Below, in pieces: positions 26,993 through 36,133 of a stretch of DNA of 64,000 bases; position 1 is the stretch's first letter; every line of letters begins with the position of its first letter. The DNA is taken from assembly GCA_029778715.1 (NCBI GenBank), contig JAKOPT010000138.1, positions 28,035-92,034 of the forward strand, read 5' to 3'. The notes beneath the pieces are model-generated. The model was not told where the DNA came from. It saw nothing but the letters and a program-made list of their open reading frames with translations, and made no database searches. Position numbers and translations under genes: made by a program. The DNA is from Actinomycetes bacterium. GTDB taxonomy: Bacteria; Actinomycetota; Actinomycetes; Actinomycetales; Dermatophilaceae.

Positions 26993-27736
26993 ATGCCCAC
27001 ACCCACCCGTATGGCCGTGCTGGTCGCCGGAGCCGCTCTGAGTACGGGGCTGGTGATCGCGGCCCCGGTAGCCTCGGCCGCCGATCAGCCGTCCCAGGCC
27101 TATACCTGTGCCCGACAGCAGGCGATCGCCGGCGAGCCCGAGCCCTACACGATGGATATCGCGGTGTGGACCGACGCCCCGGGCGGGAATTACCAGGTCG
27201 GAGCCTCGGTTCCGTTGTCCCCCATCTCGGTCCAGGTGCAGTTGCCGGAAATCGCGCCGCAGGGACTGCCAGACTCAAGCGGCCCACAGGTTTCCGGGAC
27301 GGTCAAGATGAAGATCGACCGCCCCGGAGGCGCCATCTCGAACGTGGCCGCCGCGCTGCCGCCCGTGGCGATGAGTAGTTCCACGTGGAATGGCATCCAG
27401 GTTCCGCCAGACAAGGCGAAGGTGAGCGGCAACTACGACCTCAAGGTGAGCGAGATCGATTTCGAGTTCACCGGCCAGAGATTGACCTCGTGGACGGTAG
27501 TTTGCGTTCCCAACGAGGGTGAGCCAATGCTGCTGACCTGGAACGTGACCGCTCCGAACCCCACCCCGACGCCGACCTCATCGGCCCCGCCGGTCGTGCC
27601 CAAGGTGGTGCGCACCGACGCGACCCAACCCGCACCGGCACCATCGCCGGGCTGGCTGCTCGGCGGCCTGGGCGTGCTCGTGGCCGCCGGTGCCGCGGGG
27701 CTGGGCGCCGCACGCATCCGTCGTCACCGCGCCTGA
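26993..27736 (+). CDS. Secreted protein with C-terminal membrane anchor
   Basis: 247 residues. A signal peptide of about 30 residues ends APVASA-ADQ. The extracellular part is a beta-rich domain with two Cys (YTCARQ and VVCVPN). A Pro/Thr linker leads to a C-terminal hydrophobic helix (GWLLGGLGVLVAAGAAGLGAA) and a basic tail RIRRHRA. That is the shape of a sortase substrate, but no LPXTG-like motif is seen before the helix. It lies behind the class F sortase in the same direction. Role unknown. Confidence 0.75.
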   Translation: MPTPTRMAVLVAGAALSTGLVIAAPVASAADQPSQAYTCARQQAIAGEPEPYTMDIAVWTDAPGGNYQVGASVPLSPISVQVQLPEIAPQGLPDSSGPQVSGTVKMKIDRPGGAISNVAAALPPVAMSSSTWNGIQVPPDKAKVSGNYDLKVSEIDFEFTGQRLTSWTVVCVPNEGEPMLLTWNVTAPNPTPTPTSSAPPVVPKVVRTDATQPAPAPSPGWLLGGLGVLVAAGAAGLGAARIRRHRA

Positions 27737-27780
27737 TCGCACCGCGGACGAGTAGCTGCCGATCTCACGGCGGGCAGAAC

Positions 27781-27825
27781 GAGCCCGTGGGTCCGCCCCC
27801 CAGTGGGGGACGCACCCACGGGCTC
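27781..27825 (+). terminator. Terminator hairpin
   Basis: GAGCCCGTGGGT / ACCCACGGGCTC, a 12-bp perfect stem, with an inner CCCCC/GGGGG stem, 44 bases after the secreted-protein gene. Confidence 0.8.
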
Positions 27826-27943
27826 GCTCGTGCGGGCGGCATACGAAACGGCGAGCGGTGACCACAGCGTGAGGCGACCCTTGCCTTGGCGCGGATCCGT
27901 GCGTTGACTGGGACTCCTCACGACTGAGCTCAAGGAGGAGCCC

Positions 27944-29035
27944 ATGCCCCAGACCGTCCAGGCCGTCATCGCGCGTGCCAAGGGTGCGCCCGTCGAACTC
28001 GTCGACATCGTCATCCCCGACCCCGGGCCCGGTGAGGCGGTCGTCGCCGTCCAGGCGTGCGGGGTCTGCCACACCGATCTGCACTACCGCGAGGGGGGGA
28101 TCAACGACGAGTTCCCGTTCCTGCTCGGGCATGAGGCGGCGGGGGTCGTCGAAGCCGTCGGGGAGGGGGTCACCGAGGTCGCGCCGGGCGATTTCGTCAT
28201 CCTCAACTGGCGGGCGGTCTGCGGGCAGTGCCGGGCCTGTCGGAAGGGCAAACCGCACTACTGCTTCGCCACCCACAACGCGACCCAGAAGATGACCCTC
28301 ACCGACGGCACGGTGCTCTCCCCGGCCCTGGGCATCGGGGCGTTCGCGGAGAAGACGCTTGTCGCCGCCGGGCAGTGCACCAAGGTCGACCCGAGCGCCG
28401 ACCCCGCCGTCGTCGGGCTCCTCGGGTGCGGCGTTATGGCCGGCTTCGGGGCGGCCGTCAACACCGGGGGCGTGCAGCGCGGCGACTCGATCGCGGTCAT
28501 CGGTTGCGGCGGCGTCGGCAACGCCGCCATCGCCGGTGCGGCCCTCGTGGGCGCGACCACCATCATCGCCGTCGATGTCGACGACCGAAAACTCGAGCAG
28601 GCCAGGCATTTTGGCGCAACCCACGCGATCAACGCGATCCGCGAGGACGTCGTCGAGGGCATCCGCGCCCTCACCGGCGGCAACGGCGCCGATGTCGTCG
28701 TCGAAGCCGTCGGCCGCCCCGAAACCTACGAGCAGGCCTTCTATGCCCGCGACCTCGCCGGCACCGTCGTCCTCGTCGGGGTGCCCACCCCGGACAAGCA
28801 GGTCCAGTTGCCGATGATCGAGATCTTCGGCCGCGGCGGCGCGCTCAAGTCGAGTTGGTACGGCGACTGCCTGCCCTCGCGCGACTTCCCCATGCTTGTC
28901 GACCTCTACCGGCAGGGCCGCTTCGACCTCGGTGCCTTCGTCACCGAGCGGATCGGCATTGGCGACGTCGAGGCTGCGTTCGCGAAGATGCATCACGGCG
29001 ACGTGTTGCGCTCCGTTGTCGTGATGGAAGGCTGA
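27944..29035 (+). CDS. mscR: Mycothiol-dependent formaldehyde dehydrogenase
   Basis: Oxidises S-hydroxymethyl-mycothiol, and may reduce S-nitrosomycothiol. The 363-residue zinc alcohol dehydrogenase has the catalytic zinc ligands in [12 protein letters not shown] and GHEAAGVVE, structural zinc cysteines in [15 protein letters not shown], and the NAD fold [19 protein letters not shown] precedes the ATG. The next gene, six bases on, is the metallo-beta-lactamase protein usually paired with it. Confidence 0.92.
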   Translation: MPQTVQAVIARAKGAPVELVDIVIPDPGPGEAVVAVQACGVCHTDLHYREGGINDEFPFLLGHEAAGVVEAVGEGVTEVAPGDFVILNWRAVCGQCRACRKGKPHYCFATHNATQKMTLTDGTVLSPALGIGAFAEKTLVAAGQCTKVDPSADPAVVGLLGCGVMAGFGAAVNTGGVQRGDSIAVIGCGGVGNAAIAGAALVGATTIIAVDVDDRKLEQARHFGATHAINAIREDVVEGIRALTGGNGADVVVEAVGRPETYEQAFYARDLAGTVVLVGVPTPDKQVQLPMIEIFGRGGALKSSWYGDCLPSRDFPMLVDLYRQGRFDLGAFVTERIGIGDVEAAFAKMHHGDVLRSVVVMEG

Positions 29036-29041
29036 TCCGGT

Positions 29042-29701
29042 ATGCCGCCCGCTGACCTCCCAGCCCACCCCGCCCTCCCCATCTCGCCGGGCGGGGTGCG
29101 CATCGACAACGTCGTCACCTCCGGCCAGTTCTGTCTCGACGGCGGCTGCTGGGATGTCGACAACAACGTGTGGATCATCGGCGACGACGAGGAGTGCCTG
29201 GTCATCGACTGCGCCCACGACGCCGACGCGATCATCGCCGGTGTCGGTGGGCGCCGGGTTGTCGCGCTCGTCTGTACTCATGCCCACAACGACCACGTCA
29301 ACGCCTCCGAGGCCGTGCGTGCCGCGACCGGGGGACCGATCTGGCTGCACCCCACCGACCGGGTGCTCTGGGACCAGACCCAGACGCACTCCCCGGACGA
29401 GGACCTCGCCGATGGGCTGACCCTGCGCGTCGGCGATGTCACCCTCGAAACCCGGCACACCCCCGGGCATGCGCCCGGCGCCTGCTGCCTCTACGCCCCC
29501 GTCCTCGGTGTCGTCTTCTCCGGAGACACGCTCTTCCACGGTGGGCCGGGCGCGACCGGCCGGTCGTTCAGCGACTACCCGACGATCCTCGCCTCGATCC
29601 GCACCCGGCTGCTCACCCTGCCCGAGGACACGATCGTTCTCACCGGGCACGGCGAGTCGACGACCATCGGTGCCGAGGCCGCCACCTTCCCCATCGACTG
29701 A
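29042..29701 (+). CDS. Metallo-beta-lactamase fold hydrolase, partner of MscR
   Basis: 219 residues with the zinc signature CTHAHNDHVNAS (residues 79-90), HTPGHAPGACCLY and SGDTLFHGGPGATGRS. In actinobacteria this gene follows mscR; a role in hydrolysing formylmycothiol is plausible. The start codon ATG is embedded in a GTATGCCG word. Confidence 0.87.
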   Translation: MPPADLPAHPALPISPGGVRIDNVVTSGQFCLDGGCWDVDNNVWIIGDDEECLVIDCAHDADAIIAGVGGRRVVALVCTHAHNDHVNASEAVRAATGGPIWLHPTDRVLWDQTQTHSPDEDLADGLTLRVGDVTLETRHTPGHAPGACCLYAPVLGVVFSGDTLFHGGPGATGRSFSDYPTILASIRTRLLTLPEDTIVLTGHGESTTIGAEAATFPID

Positions 29702-29818
29702 CTCGACCCCGTCGGCGCCACGGCCGGGTCGTTTGGCCGCTGCGCGGCACACTCGACCGGCCACCAACCCGGCTGCGGTGGCATACCGAGCCGGACGGCA
29801 TACGGGACGGAAAACGCA

Positions 29819-29858
29819 AGCGACGCCCGTCCGGCTTCCCTCACGGACGGGCGTCGCT
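29819..29858. terminator. Bidirectional terminator between convergent genes
   Basis: AGCGACGCCCGTCCG / CGGACGGGCGTCGCT, perfect 15-bp stem with a 10-base loop, between the convergent MBL and DUF3263 genes. Confidence 0.85.
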
Positions 29859-29869
29859 GGTCTGGGGTG

Positions 29870-30205
29870 CTACACCTCGAGGCCGAGGCGGCGGGCGGAG
29901 CGGGCGCGTTGACGCGAGGCCCGCAGGCGGCGCAGGCGCTTGACGAGCATCGGGTCGTGTTCGAGGGCGACCGGGTTGTCGATGAGGGCGTTGAGGACCT
30001 GGTAGTAGCGGGTCGAACTCATGTCGAAGAGGTCCTTGATGGCGCTCTCCTTGGACCCGGCGTACTTCCACCACTGCCGCTCGAACGCGAGGATCGCGCG
30101 GTCCCGCTCGGACAGTCCGCCGGGCCCGGTGGCCGGGGTCGGCATGACCTGCTCGCGCACGATGTTCACCGCTGGACCCTTCTCCTCCTGGATGGTTTCC
30201 GCCAC
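29870..30205 (-). CDS. DUF3263 family protein
   Basis: 111 residues (91 from the alternative ATG 30145). The conserved part LSERDRAILAFERQWWKYAGSKESAIKDLFDMSSTRYYQ to the basic end RRLRASRQRARSARRLG is the DUF3263 family, found across actinobacteria with unknown function. The RLLRxS-type helix and basic tail suggest nucleic-acid binding. The longer GTG start adds 20 non-conserved residues; either is possible. Confidence 0.85.
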   Translation of the reverse strand: MAETIQEEKGPAVNIVREQVMPTPATGPGGLSERDRAILAFERQWWKYAGSKESAIKDLFDMSSTRYYQVLNALIDNPVALEHDPMLVKRLRRLRASRQRARSARRLGLEV

Positions 30206-30319
30206 TCTAACCAGCGAATGACACCGGTGTCATTTCCCGGTCCGGCTGGCGGCGTGTCGACTGGACAAGTCATGAAACACCCAACTCAGTCGTTTCACCT
30301 GCCCCAGGCGTCACCTCCG

Positions 30320-31171
30320 TCACACGGTGGTGCCGACCCCCAGGTATGCCGCGAGCTCACCGACGCTGTCGCACACCAGGTCCGGGCCGGTCGCCACGAG
30401 CGCCTCCCGCTCACCCGCGCCCCGGGTCACCGCGACCGCCGTCATCCCGGCCGCCCGAGCGGCGAGGACATCGACGGTCGCATCGCCGACGTAGGCGCAG
30501 CGCCCCGCCGGGATGCCGAGCCAGGTGGCCCCGGCGAGCAGCGGTTCGGGGTCGGGCTTGTGGGCCTGCGTGTCTTCAAGGGTCATCGCGATCGGGATCG
30601 CCCCGGTGAGACCGACGCTGGCCAGCGCCAACTCGGCGCTCACCCGCCGCTTCGAGGTGACGATGGCGATCGGCCGGCCCGCGGTGGCGAGCCCGGCGAG
30701 CATCGCCGAGACCCCGGCATACGGACGGATGTGCTTGGCAGTATGCGCGAGGTTCCATTCGCGATAGACCCGATCGATCTCGGCGCCGTGCTCGGGGGAG
30801 AGGTCGAGGAGGACCGGGAGGAGGGGGCGCCCGATCCACGAGCGTGCCGTAGTCGCATCGAGGTCCGCGCCGAGGACGGCGCGCACGGCGTACTGGAAGG
30901 AGGCGATGATGAGCCCGATCGTGTCGACGAGCGTCCCGTCGAGGTCGAAGAGGATGCCGTCGGGTCCTCTGGCCGGAGCCGGCGGTGGCCCGGGACGAGT
31001 GCCGCGCCGGTCCCTGTCGTCGACGACGATGCCGTGGGGTCCTACGGCCGGAGCCGGCGGAGTGGTGGGGCCAGGGTGTGCGCCGGATACGAGCCGGGCC
31101 AGGTGGGAGGCGGCCGTGGACATGTCGGGGCTTGGCTCGGGGGATGGCAGGGGTCGGTGCGGAACCGGCAT
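30320..31171 (-). CDS. HAD-superfamily phosphatase (phosphoglycolate phosphatase-like)
   Basis: 283 residues. The HAD motifs are FDLDGTLVDT (about residue 74), IVTSKRR and KPDPEPLLAG, followed by YVGDATVDVLAARAAGM. The substrate is likely a small phosphate such as phosphoglycolate or pyrophosphate. About 70 residues precede the HAD domain, including an in-frame 75-bp duplication (30953-30986 and 31028-31060) that copies the start of the domain (GPxGI-D). The ATG is in a GTATGCCG word, nine bases after the ArsC-like stop. Confidence 0.82.
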   Translation of the reverse strand: MPVPHRPLPSPEPSPDMSTAASHLARLVSGAHPGPTTPPAPAVGPHGIVVDDRDRRGTRPGPPPAPARGPDGILFDLDGTLVDTIGLIIASFQYAVRAVLGADLDATTARSWIGRPLLPVLLDLSPEHGAEIDRVYREWNLAHTAKHIRPYAGVSAMLAGLATAGRPIAIVTSKRRVSAELALASVGLTGAIPIAMTLEDTQAHKPDPEPLLAGATWLGIPAGRCAYVGDATVDVLAARAAGMTAVAVTRGAGEREALVATGPDLVCDSVGELAAYLGVGTTV

Positions 31172-31180
31172 ACGGTCGGG

Positions 31181-31807
31181 TCAGGCGTCGGCGATCGGGA
31201 CGTCGAGGTCGGCGAGCAGGGCACGCACGTGACCCTCGACGGCGTCGCGGGCTTCGCGGACGACGTCCATGGGTTGCCCGTGGGGGTCGACGATCTTCCA
31301 GTGGACGTGGTGTTTGGCCGGGAGTTGGGGGAGATCGACCCCGATCTCGACGATGACGTCCGCGGTATGCAGGGTGTCGTCGGTGAGCGCGACCGGGTAG
31401 GGGCGGGTCAGGGCGATGCCGCGCTCGGCCATGGCGCGCTCGACGAGGGGGTTGATCGAGCCGCTCGGCGACGGACCGGCCGAGCCGACCTGGACGTGGT
31501 CGCCACCGAAGCGCTCGGCGAACGCGGCGGCCATCTGGGAGCGGGCCTCGTTGTGGCGGCAGACGAAGAGGAGGGTCGGCACGGCGCGGGCCGACTGGCC
31601 GTGGGCGAGGGCTTCGGCGGCGAGTTGATCGCGCACGGCCTTGGCGACGAGGAGTTCGACAAACTCGGGATGGTGCGAGCCGGCCTCGATCGTCGCGCGG
31701 GTGGAGGCTACCCGCGCGACGATGTCCTCCCGGGTGAACCGGTCGGCATAGCGTGCGGCGAGGTCGTCGATGAGCGCGGCGAAGTCACGGTCGCCCGGGA
31801 TATGCAT
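31181..31807 (-). CDS. ArsC-like low-molecular-weight phosphatase with N-terminal helical domain
   Basis: 208 residues. The C-terminal half is the low-molecular-weight tyrosine phosphatase/arsenate reductase fold: TLLFVCRHNEARSQMAAAF carries CX5R, and HWKIVDPHGQP holds the catalytic Asp. The N-terminal 75 residues form a three-helix bundle found fused to ArsC in actinobacteria. It could reduce arsenate using mycothiol. GTG 31846 is a possible longer start. Confidence 0.83.
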   Translation of the reverse strand: MHIPGDRDFAALIDDLAARYADRFTREDIVARVASTRATIEAGSHHPEFVELLVAKAVRDQLAAEALAHGQSARAVPTLLFVCRHNEARSQMAAAFAERFGGDHVQVGSAGPSPSGSINPLVERAMAERGIALTRPYPVALTDDTLHTADVIVEIGVDLPQLPAKHHVHWKIVDPHGQPMDVVREARDAVEGHVRALLADLDVPIADA

Positions 31808-31933
31808 GGCCCCATTGTTCCCGGTGTTGGCGGTCTCGTTCGCCACGACCCGCGCGATGCTCGAGTTGCGTCCTCGGGGGCTTCGCTGAGAGATGGCTCA
31901 CCGAGCCCTCGCTGCCACCTACCCTGCCGGAAG

Positions 31934-32265
31934 TGGGGTGATCACCCCACTTGGTGCAGGGTGGGTCGTCCGGTGAGGGGCTGGCACCCCACTTGGTGCA
32001 GGGTGGGTCGTCCGGTGCGGGGCTGGCACCCCACTTGGTGCAGGGTGGGTCGTCGGGTGAGGTGCTGGCACCCACTTGGTGCAGGGTGAGCCGTCGGGTG
32101 AGGGGCTGGTACCCCACTTGGTGCAGGGTGGGTCGTCCGGTGAGGGGCCGGCACCCCACCTGGCGCAGGGTGGGTCGTCGGGTGAGGGGCCGGCACCCCA
32201 CCTGGTGCACGGTGGGTCGTCGGGTGAGGGGCTGGCACCCCACTTGGTGCAGGGTGAGCCGCCCA
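31934..32265. repeat. 42-bp tandem repeat, about eight copies, with leading palindrome
   Basis: Begins with GTGGGGTGATCACCCCAC (31934-31951), then about 7.6 copies of a 42-base unit (ACCCCACTTGGTGCAGGG...) from 31945, 41 bases in one copy. Because 42 is a multiple of three, long frames stay open on both strands, but none has a start signal or family match. The gap between ArsC-like and ung has no gene. Confidence 0.93.
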
Positions 32266-32320
32266 ACGAGCCTCGCGCCCACTGCGGGCGACGATCGTTG
32301 CGCGAGTTAGGTTGGTGTCC

Positions 32321-32998
32321 GTGACCGCGCGCCCCCTGACCGACCTCGTCCACCCGTCGTGGGCGCAGGCCCTCTCCCCGGTCGCCCCTCAGGTCGCTGC
32401 CCTCGGCGAGTTCTTGCGGGCCGAGGTCGCCGCCGGCCACGGCTACCTCCCGGCGGGCCCGCTCGTCCTGCGCGCCTTCGAACTCCCCCTCGACGAGGTC
32501 CGGGTCCTCATCGTCGGCCAGGATCCCTACCCGACCCCCGGGCACCCCGTCGGACTCTCGTTCTCGGTGGCTCCCGACGTGCGCCCCCTCCCGCCGAGCC
32601 TGGTCAACATCTTCACCGAACTGCACACCGACCTCGGCGTCCCCCTCCCGAGCACCGGTGACCTCACCCCGTGGGCGGAACGCGGCATACTCCTGCTCAA
32701 CCGTGTCCTCACCGTGCGGCCGGGGGCCTCGGCCAGCCACCGAGGCAAGGGCTGGGAGGAGGTGACGGCCGCCGCGATCGACGCCCTCGTGGCCCGCGGC
32801 GGGCCGCTCGTCGCCATCCTCTGGGGGCGCGATGCCCGCAATCTCGCCCCGCGCCTGGGCGGTATGCCGCGGATCGAGTCCGCGCACCCGTCGCCCTTGT
32901 CGGCGCGGTCGGGATTCTTCGGGTCGCGCCCGTTCAGCCGCGCCAACGAACTCCTGCGGGCCCAGGGCGCCCCCGCCATCGATTGGAGCCTGCCGTGA
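32321..32998 (+). CDS. ung: Uracil-DNA glycosylase
   Basis: Removes uracil from DNA. The 225-residue family 1 enzyme has [18 protein letters not shown] with the catalytic Asp, and [22 protein letters not shown] with the catalytic His and leucine-loop. GTG 32321 follows TAGGTT by seven bases (leaderless); an upstream GTG is less likely. The SGNH hydrolase gene starts 33 bases downstream. Confidence 0.95.
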   Translation: MTARPLTDLVHPSWAQALSPVAPQVAALGEFLRAEVAAGHGYLPAGPLVLRAFELPLDEVRVLIVGQDPYPTPGHPVGLSFSVAPDVRPLPPSLVNIFTELHTDLGVPLPSTGDLTPWAERGILLLNRVLTVRPGASASHRGKGWEEVTAAAIDALVARGGPLVAILWGRDARNLAPRLGGMPRIESAHPSPLSARSGFFGSRPFSRANELLRAQGAPAIDWSLP

Positions 32999-33031
32999 CC
33001 AAGGGCAAGCCCTGCACCCGAGGAGCCGACC

Positions 33032-33859
33032 ATGACCGGTGATCCCGCCGTGAGCACACCAGAACGCGTGTGGAGCCGCTACGTCGCCATCGGCGACTCG
33101 TTCACCGAGGGCATGGTCGATCCGGACCCCGACGTGCCGGACCGGTTCGTCGGCTGGGCGGACCGGCTGGCCCGCGCCCTCCAGGGCCGGGCCCGCGCCG
33201 CGGGCCGCCCGTTCGGCTATGCCAATCTCGCCGTCCGCGGCCGCAAACTCGACGACATCGTCGGCCCCCAGCTCGAGACCGCGCTCGCGATGTCGCCGGA
33301 TCTGGTGTCCCTCGTCGGCGGCGGCAACGACCTACTCCGCCCAACCGTCGATATCGACGCCCTCGCCGCCCGCCTGGAAACGGCCGTCATCGCCATCCGG
33401 GCCACCGGCGCCGACGTCCTGCTCGCCACGCCCACCGACACCGCCGAGGCCGGCATCTTCAAACCGCTGCGGGGCCGGCACGCCATCCACACCGCGAACC
33501 TGTTCACCATTGCCGGGCGACACGGGGCTGCTGTCGTCAACCTCTGGGGCCTGACCTCGATCCAGGACTGGCGGATGTGGGGTGAGGACCGCATCCACCT
33601 CAGCAGCGAGGGTCACGAACGCGTCACCAGCGCGGCTCTCGTCGCGCTCGGCCTGCCCCCGCTCGATCCTTCGTATGCCGTGAAGCTGCCGCCGGCGCCG
33701 CAGGGGGCCCGGGCCGACGAACTGCGCGATCACGCCCACTGGCTCAAGGTCCACGCCGCCCCCTGGGTCGAGCGGCGGCTCCGCGGCACCTCCTCAGGGG
33801 ACGTCATCGCCGCCAAGCGCCCGACCTTGGCGCCGCTCACCGACGAGTCCACCCCCTGA
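33032..33859 (+). CDS. SGNH/GDSL-family hydrolase
   Basis: 275 residues with the four SGNH blocks: YVAIGDSFTEGM (Ser), ANLAVRGR (Gly), SLVGGGNDLL (Asn) and EDRIHLSSEGHERV (Asp/His). A likely esterase or lipase; no signal peptide is seen so it is probably cytosolic. GAGGAG lies eleven bases before the ATG. Substrate unknown. Confidence 0.87.
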   Translation: MTGDPAVSTPERVWSRYVAIGDSFTEGMVDPDPDVPDRFVGWADRLARALQGRARAAGRPFGYANLAVRGRKLDDIVGPQLETALAMSPDLVSLVGGGNDLLRPTVDIDALAARLETAVIAIRATGADVLLATPTDTAEAGIFKPLRGRHAIHTANLFTIAGRHGAAVVNLWGLTSIQDWRMWGEDRIHLSSEGHERVTSAALVALGLPPLDPSYAVKLPPAPQGARADELRDHAHWLKVHAAPWVERRLRGTSSGDVIAAKRPTLAPLTDESTP

Positions 33860-33927
33860 GCGACCCGTCCTCGGCCTGGGCCACCGCCCCCCTGCGCGGT
33901 CCCGACCCCCGGGTCTAGGGTCGGTGC

Positions 33928-35094
33928 ATGCCGGTCAATCGACTCATCACCAGCGACGAGGCCTACGACCTGTTGGCCATGACCCGTGACGTCTGCGCCC
34001 GCGAACTGCGGCCGCGCGTGGACGCCGCCGAGAAGGCCGCGGCCGCCGGCGAGGACTTCCCGAGCGAGGTGTTCACGATCCTCGGCCGGGCCGGGCTGCT
34101 CTCGCTCCCCCACCCCGAGGAGTACGGCGGGGGTGGTCAGCCCTACGAGGTCTATCTCCAGGTCGTCGAGGAAATCGCCAGCGCCTGGATGAGCGTGGCC
34201 GTCGGGGTGTCGGTCCATTCCCTCACGGCCTTCCCGGTGACGACCTTCGGCACCGAGGCTCAGAAGGAAGCGCTGCTGCCGGGGATGCTCTCCGGGGACC
34301 AACTCGGTGCCTACGCGCTCTCCGAACCCGATGCCGGCTCCGACGTCGCCTCGATGACGACGGGGGCGCGGGCCACGACGGACGGGGAGCCCACGGCATA
34401 CGAGATCACCGGGCGCAAGTCGTGGATCAGCCACGCCGGGCACGCCGACTACTACACGACCTTCGCCCGCACCGCCGACACTGGCGCCAAGGGGATTTCG
34501 TGTTTCATCGTGCCGGCGGACGCGGCCGGGCTCAGTTTCGGCCCGCCCGAGCGCAAGATGGGCCTGGATTGCGACACGGTCCGCGAGGTTATTTACGACG
34601 CGGTCCCGGTGGGTGCCGAGCGCCGGATCGGGGCCGAAGGGCAGGGTATGCCGATCGCGCTCGCCGCGCTCGACGCCGGCCGGTTGGGGATCGCGGCCTC
34701 GTCGACGGGTCTGGCCCAGTCGGCCCTCGACGCGGCGGCGGCCTATGCCAAGGAGCGCACCCAGTTCGGGCGCCCGATCGCGGCCAACCAGGGGTTGGCC
34801 TTCCTCATCGCCGACATGGAGGCGGCGGTGTCGGGGGCGCGGGCGGCCTACCTGCATGCCGCGCGTCTCAAGGATGCCGGCCGGCCGTTCAGCAAGGAGG
34901 CGGCCGTCGCCAAACTGCTCGCCACCGACGCCGCGATGCGGGTGACAACCGACGCCGTGCAGGTGCTCGGGGGCGCGGGGTACACCGCCGATCACCCCGT
35001 CGAGCGCTACTTCCGCGAGGCCAAGGTGACCCAGATCTTCGAGGGCACCAACCAGATCCAGCGGCTCGTCATCTCCCGGCACGTGCTGCGCTGA
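33928..35094 (+). CDS. Acyl-CoA dehydrogenase
   Basis: 388 residues. FAD-dependent first step of beta-oxidation or branched-chain amino acid breakdown. Seen: YALSEPDAGSDVASM, KSWISHAGHADYY, ERTQFGRPIAANQGL, QVLGGAGYTADHPVERYFREAKV, and the base in IFEGTNQIQRLVISR. Acyl preference is not clear. TAGGGT ends six bases before ATG 33928 (leaderless). Confidence 0.92.
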   Translation: MPVNRLITSDEAYDLLAMTRDVCARELRPRVDAAEKAAAAGEDFPSEVFTILGRAGLLSLPHPEEYGGGGQPYEVYLQVVEEIASAWMSVAVGVSVHSLTAFPVTTFGTEAQKEALLPGMLSGDQLGAYALSEPDAGSDVASMTTGARATTDGEPTAYEITGRKSWISHAGHADYYTTFARTADTGAKGISCFIVPADAAGLSFGPPERKMGLDCDTVREVIYDAVPVGAERRIGAEGQGMPIALAALDAGRLGIAASSTGLAQSALDAAAAYAKERTQFGRPIAANQGLAFLIADMEAAVSGARAAYLHAARLKDAGRPFSKEAAVAKLLATDAAMRVTTDAVQVLGGAGYTADHPVERYFREAKVTQIFEGTNQIQRLVISRHVLR

Positions 35095-35318
35095 GCCCCG
35101 GCGCTGGGCGTGAAATCGGTCACGGCATACCGGCGCGACGCCCTCGGGACCAACGCCCCGAAAGGGCCTTGGCCGGGCCAACTCATACTTGGCCCGGCCC
35201 TTCCGGGACGGTAGATCGCGCCGGTGACCGGTCGCGGGAACGACACGCCGCGGGCGGGCTGTCTCTCGTCGAATCGGTGAGTCCGGCGGTGACGATGACG
35301 GTCTGCCATGCTGGAGGG

Positions 35319-36005
35319 ATGCGGTGCCTAATCATCGAAGACGAAGGATCGCTGGCCCTCGCAACGGGGGAAGCACTCAAGGAGTACGGGTGGGTTGTCG
35401 ACCTCGCGCATGACGGTCGGACGGGACTGAACCGCGCGGTCCAGGGGGATTACGACGTCGTCATCATCGACATCATGCTGCCGGTCCTCAACGGCTATGA
35501 CGTGCTCCGGCAACTGCGCGCCAGCGAGGTGTGGACCCCGGTGCTCATGCTCACTGCCAAGGACGGCGAGTACGACCAGACCGACGCCTTCGAGTTGGGG
35601 GCCGACGACTACGTGACCAAACCGTTTCACACCTCCGTGCTGGCCGCCCGATTGTCGGCCTTGATGCGCCGCAGCCCCAAGGAGCGCCCCACTCGGCTCA
35701 TCGTCGGAGACCTCACCCTCGATCCCTCGACCCATCGGGTGCACCGCGGCGGCACCGAGGTCACCTTGACCACCCGGGAGTTCGCTCTCTTGCAGCACTT
35801 CATGCGCCACCCGGATCAGGTCATCAGCAAGGGCGTGCTCCTCGAAGAGGTGTGGGACTCGAACTACCCTGGCGCCGACAACGTCGTCGAGGTGTACGTC
35901 GGCTACCTGCGCAAGAAGATCGACGCCCCGTTCGGTGTGATGAGTCTGGAAACGGTGCGTGGGCGCGGCTACCGGCTGGTCGCGGACGCGGCGCCCCTCG
36001 GCTGA
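35319..36005 (+). CDS. OmpR-family response regulator
   Basis: 228 residues: receiver with IIEDEGSLALATGEAL, phospho-Asp in VVIIDIMLPVLNGYD and Lys in YVTKPFHTSV, followed by a winged helix ending VEVYVGYLRKKIDAPFGVMSLETVRGRGYRL, close to the CutR/TcrA/MprA type. The cognate kinase gene lies directly downstream but on the opposite strand, an unusual convergent arrangement. Start ATG 35319 is set by homology; the ribosome site GGAGGG is very close to it. Confidence 0.9.
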   Translation: MRCLIIEDEGSLALATGEALKEYGWVVDLAHDGRTGLNRAVQGDYDVVIIDIMLPVLNGYDVLRQLRASEVWTPVLMLTAKDGEYDQTDAFELGADDYVTKPFHTSVLAARLSALMRRSPKERPTRLIVGDLTLDPSTHRVHRGGTEVTLTTREFALLQHFMRHPDQVISKGVLLEEVWDSNYPGADNVVEVYVGYLRKKIDAPFGVMSLETVRGRGYRLVADAAPLG

Positions 36006-36133
36006 GGAGGGCCGGTCGCGAGGGGGTGTCGGCGCGGTCATTTGGTCAACTGGTGCCGGCGGCATACCCACAACGGCGGCATGGCCACAACGACGGCACG
36101 GCCACAACGCGGCCGCAACCGAAGCGTTCGCCG

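Noticed and set aside
27578..29767. 729-codon ORF antisense to mscR and the MBL gene
   Set aside because: High-GC shadow frame; the sense genes have clear catalytic motifs.
31919..32887. Long minus-strand ORF (322 codons) across the 42-bp repeats and ung
   Set aside because: It is open because the repeat length is a multiple of three and GC is high; it runs antisense through ung and has no family match.
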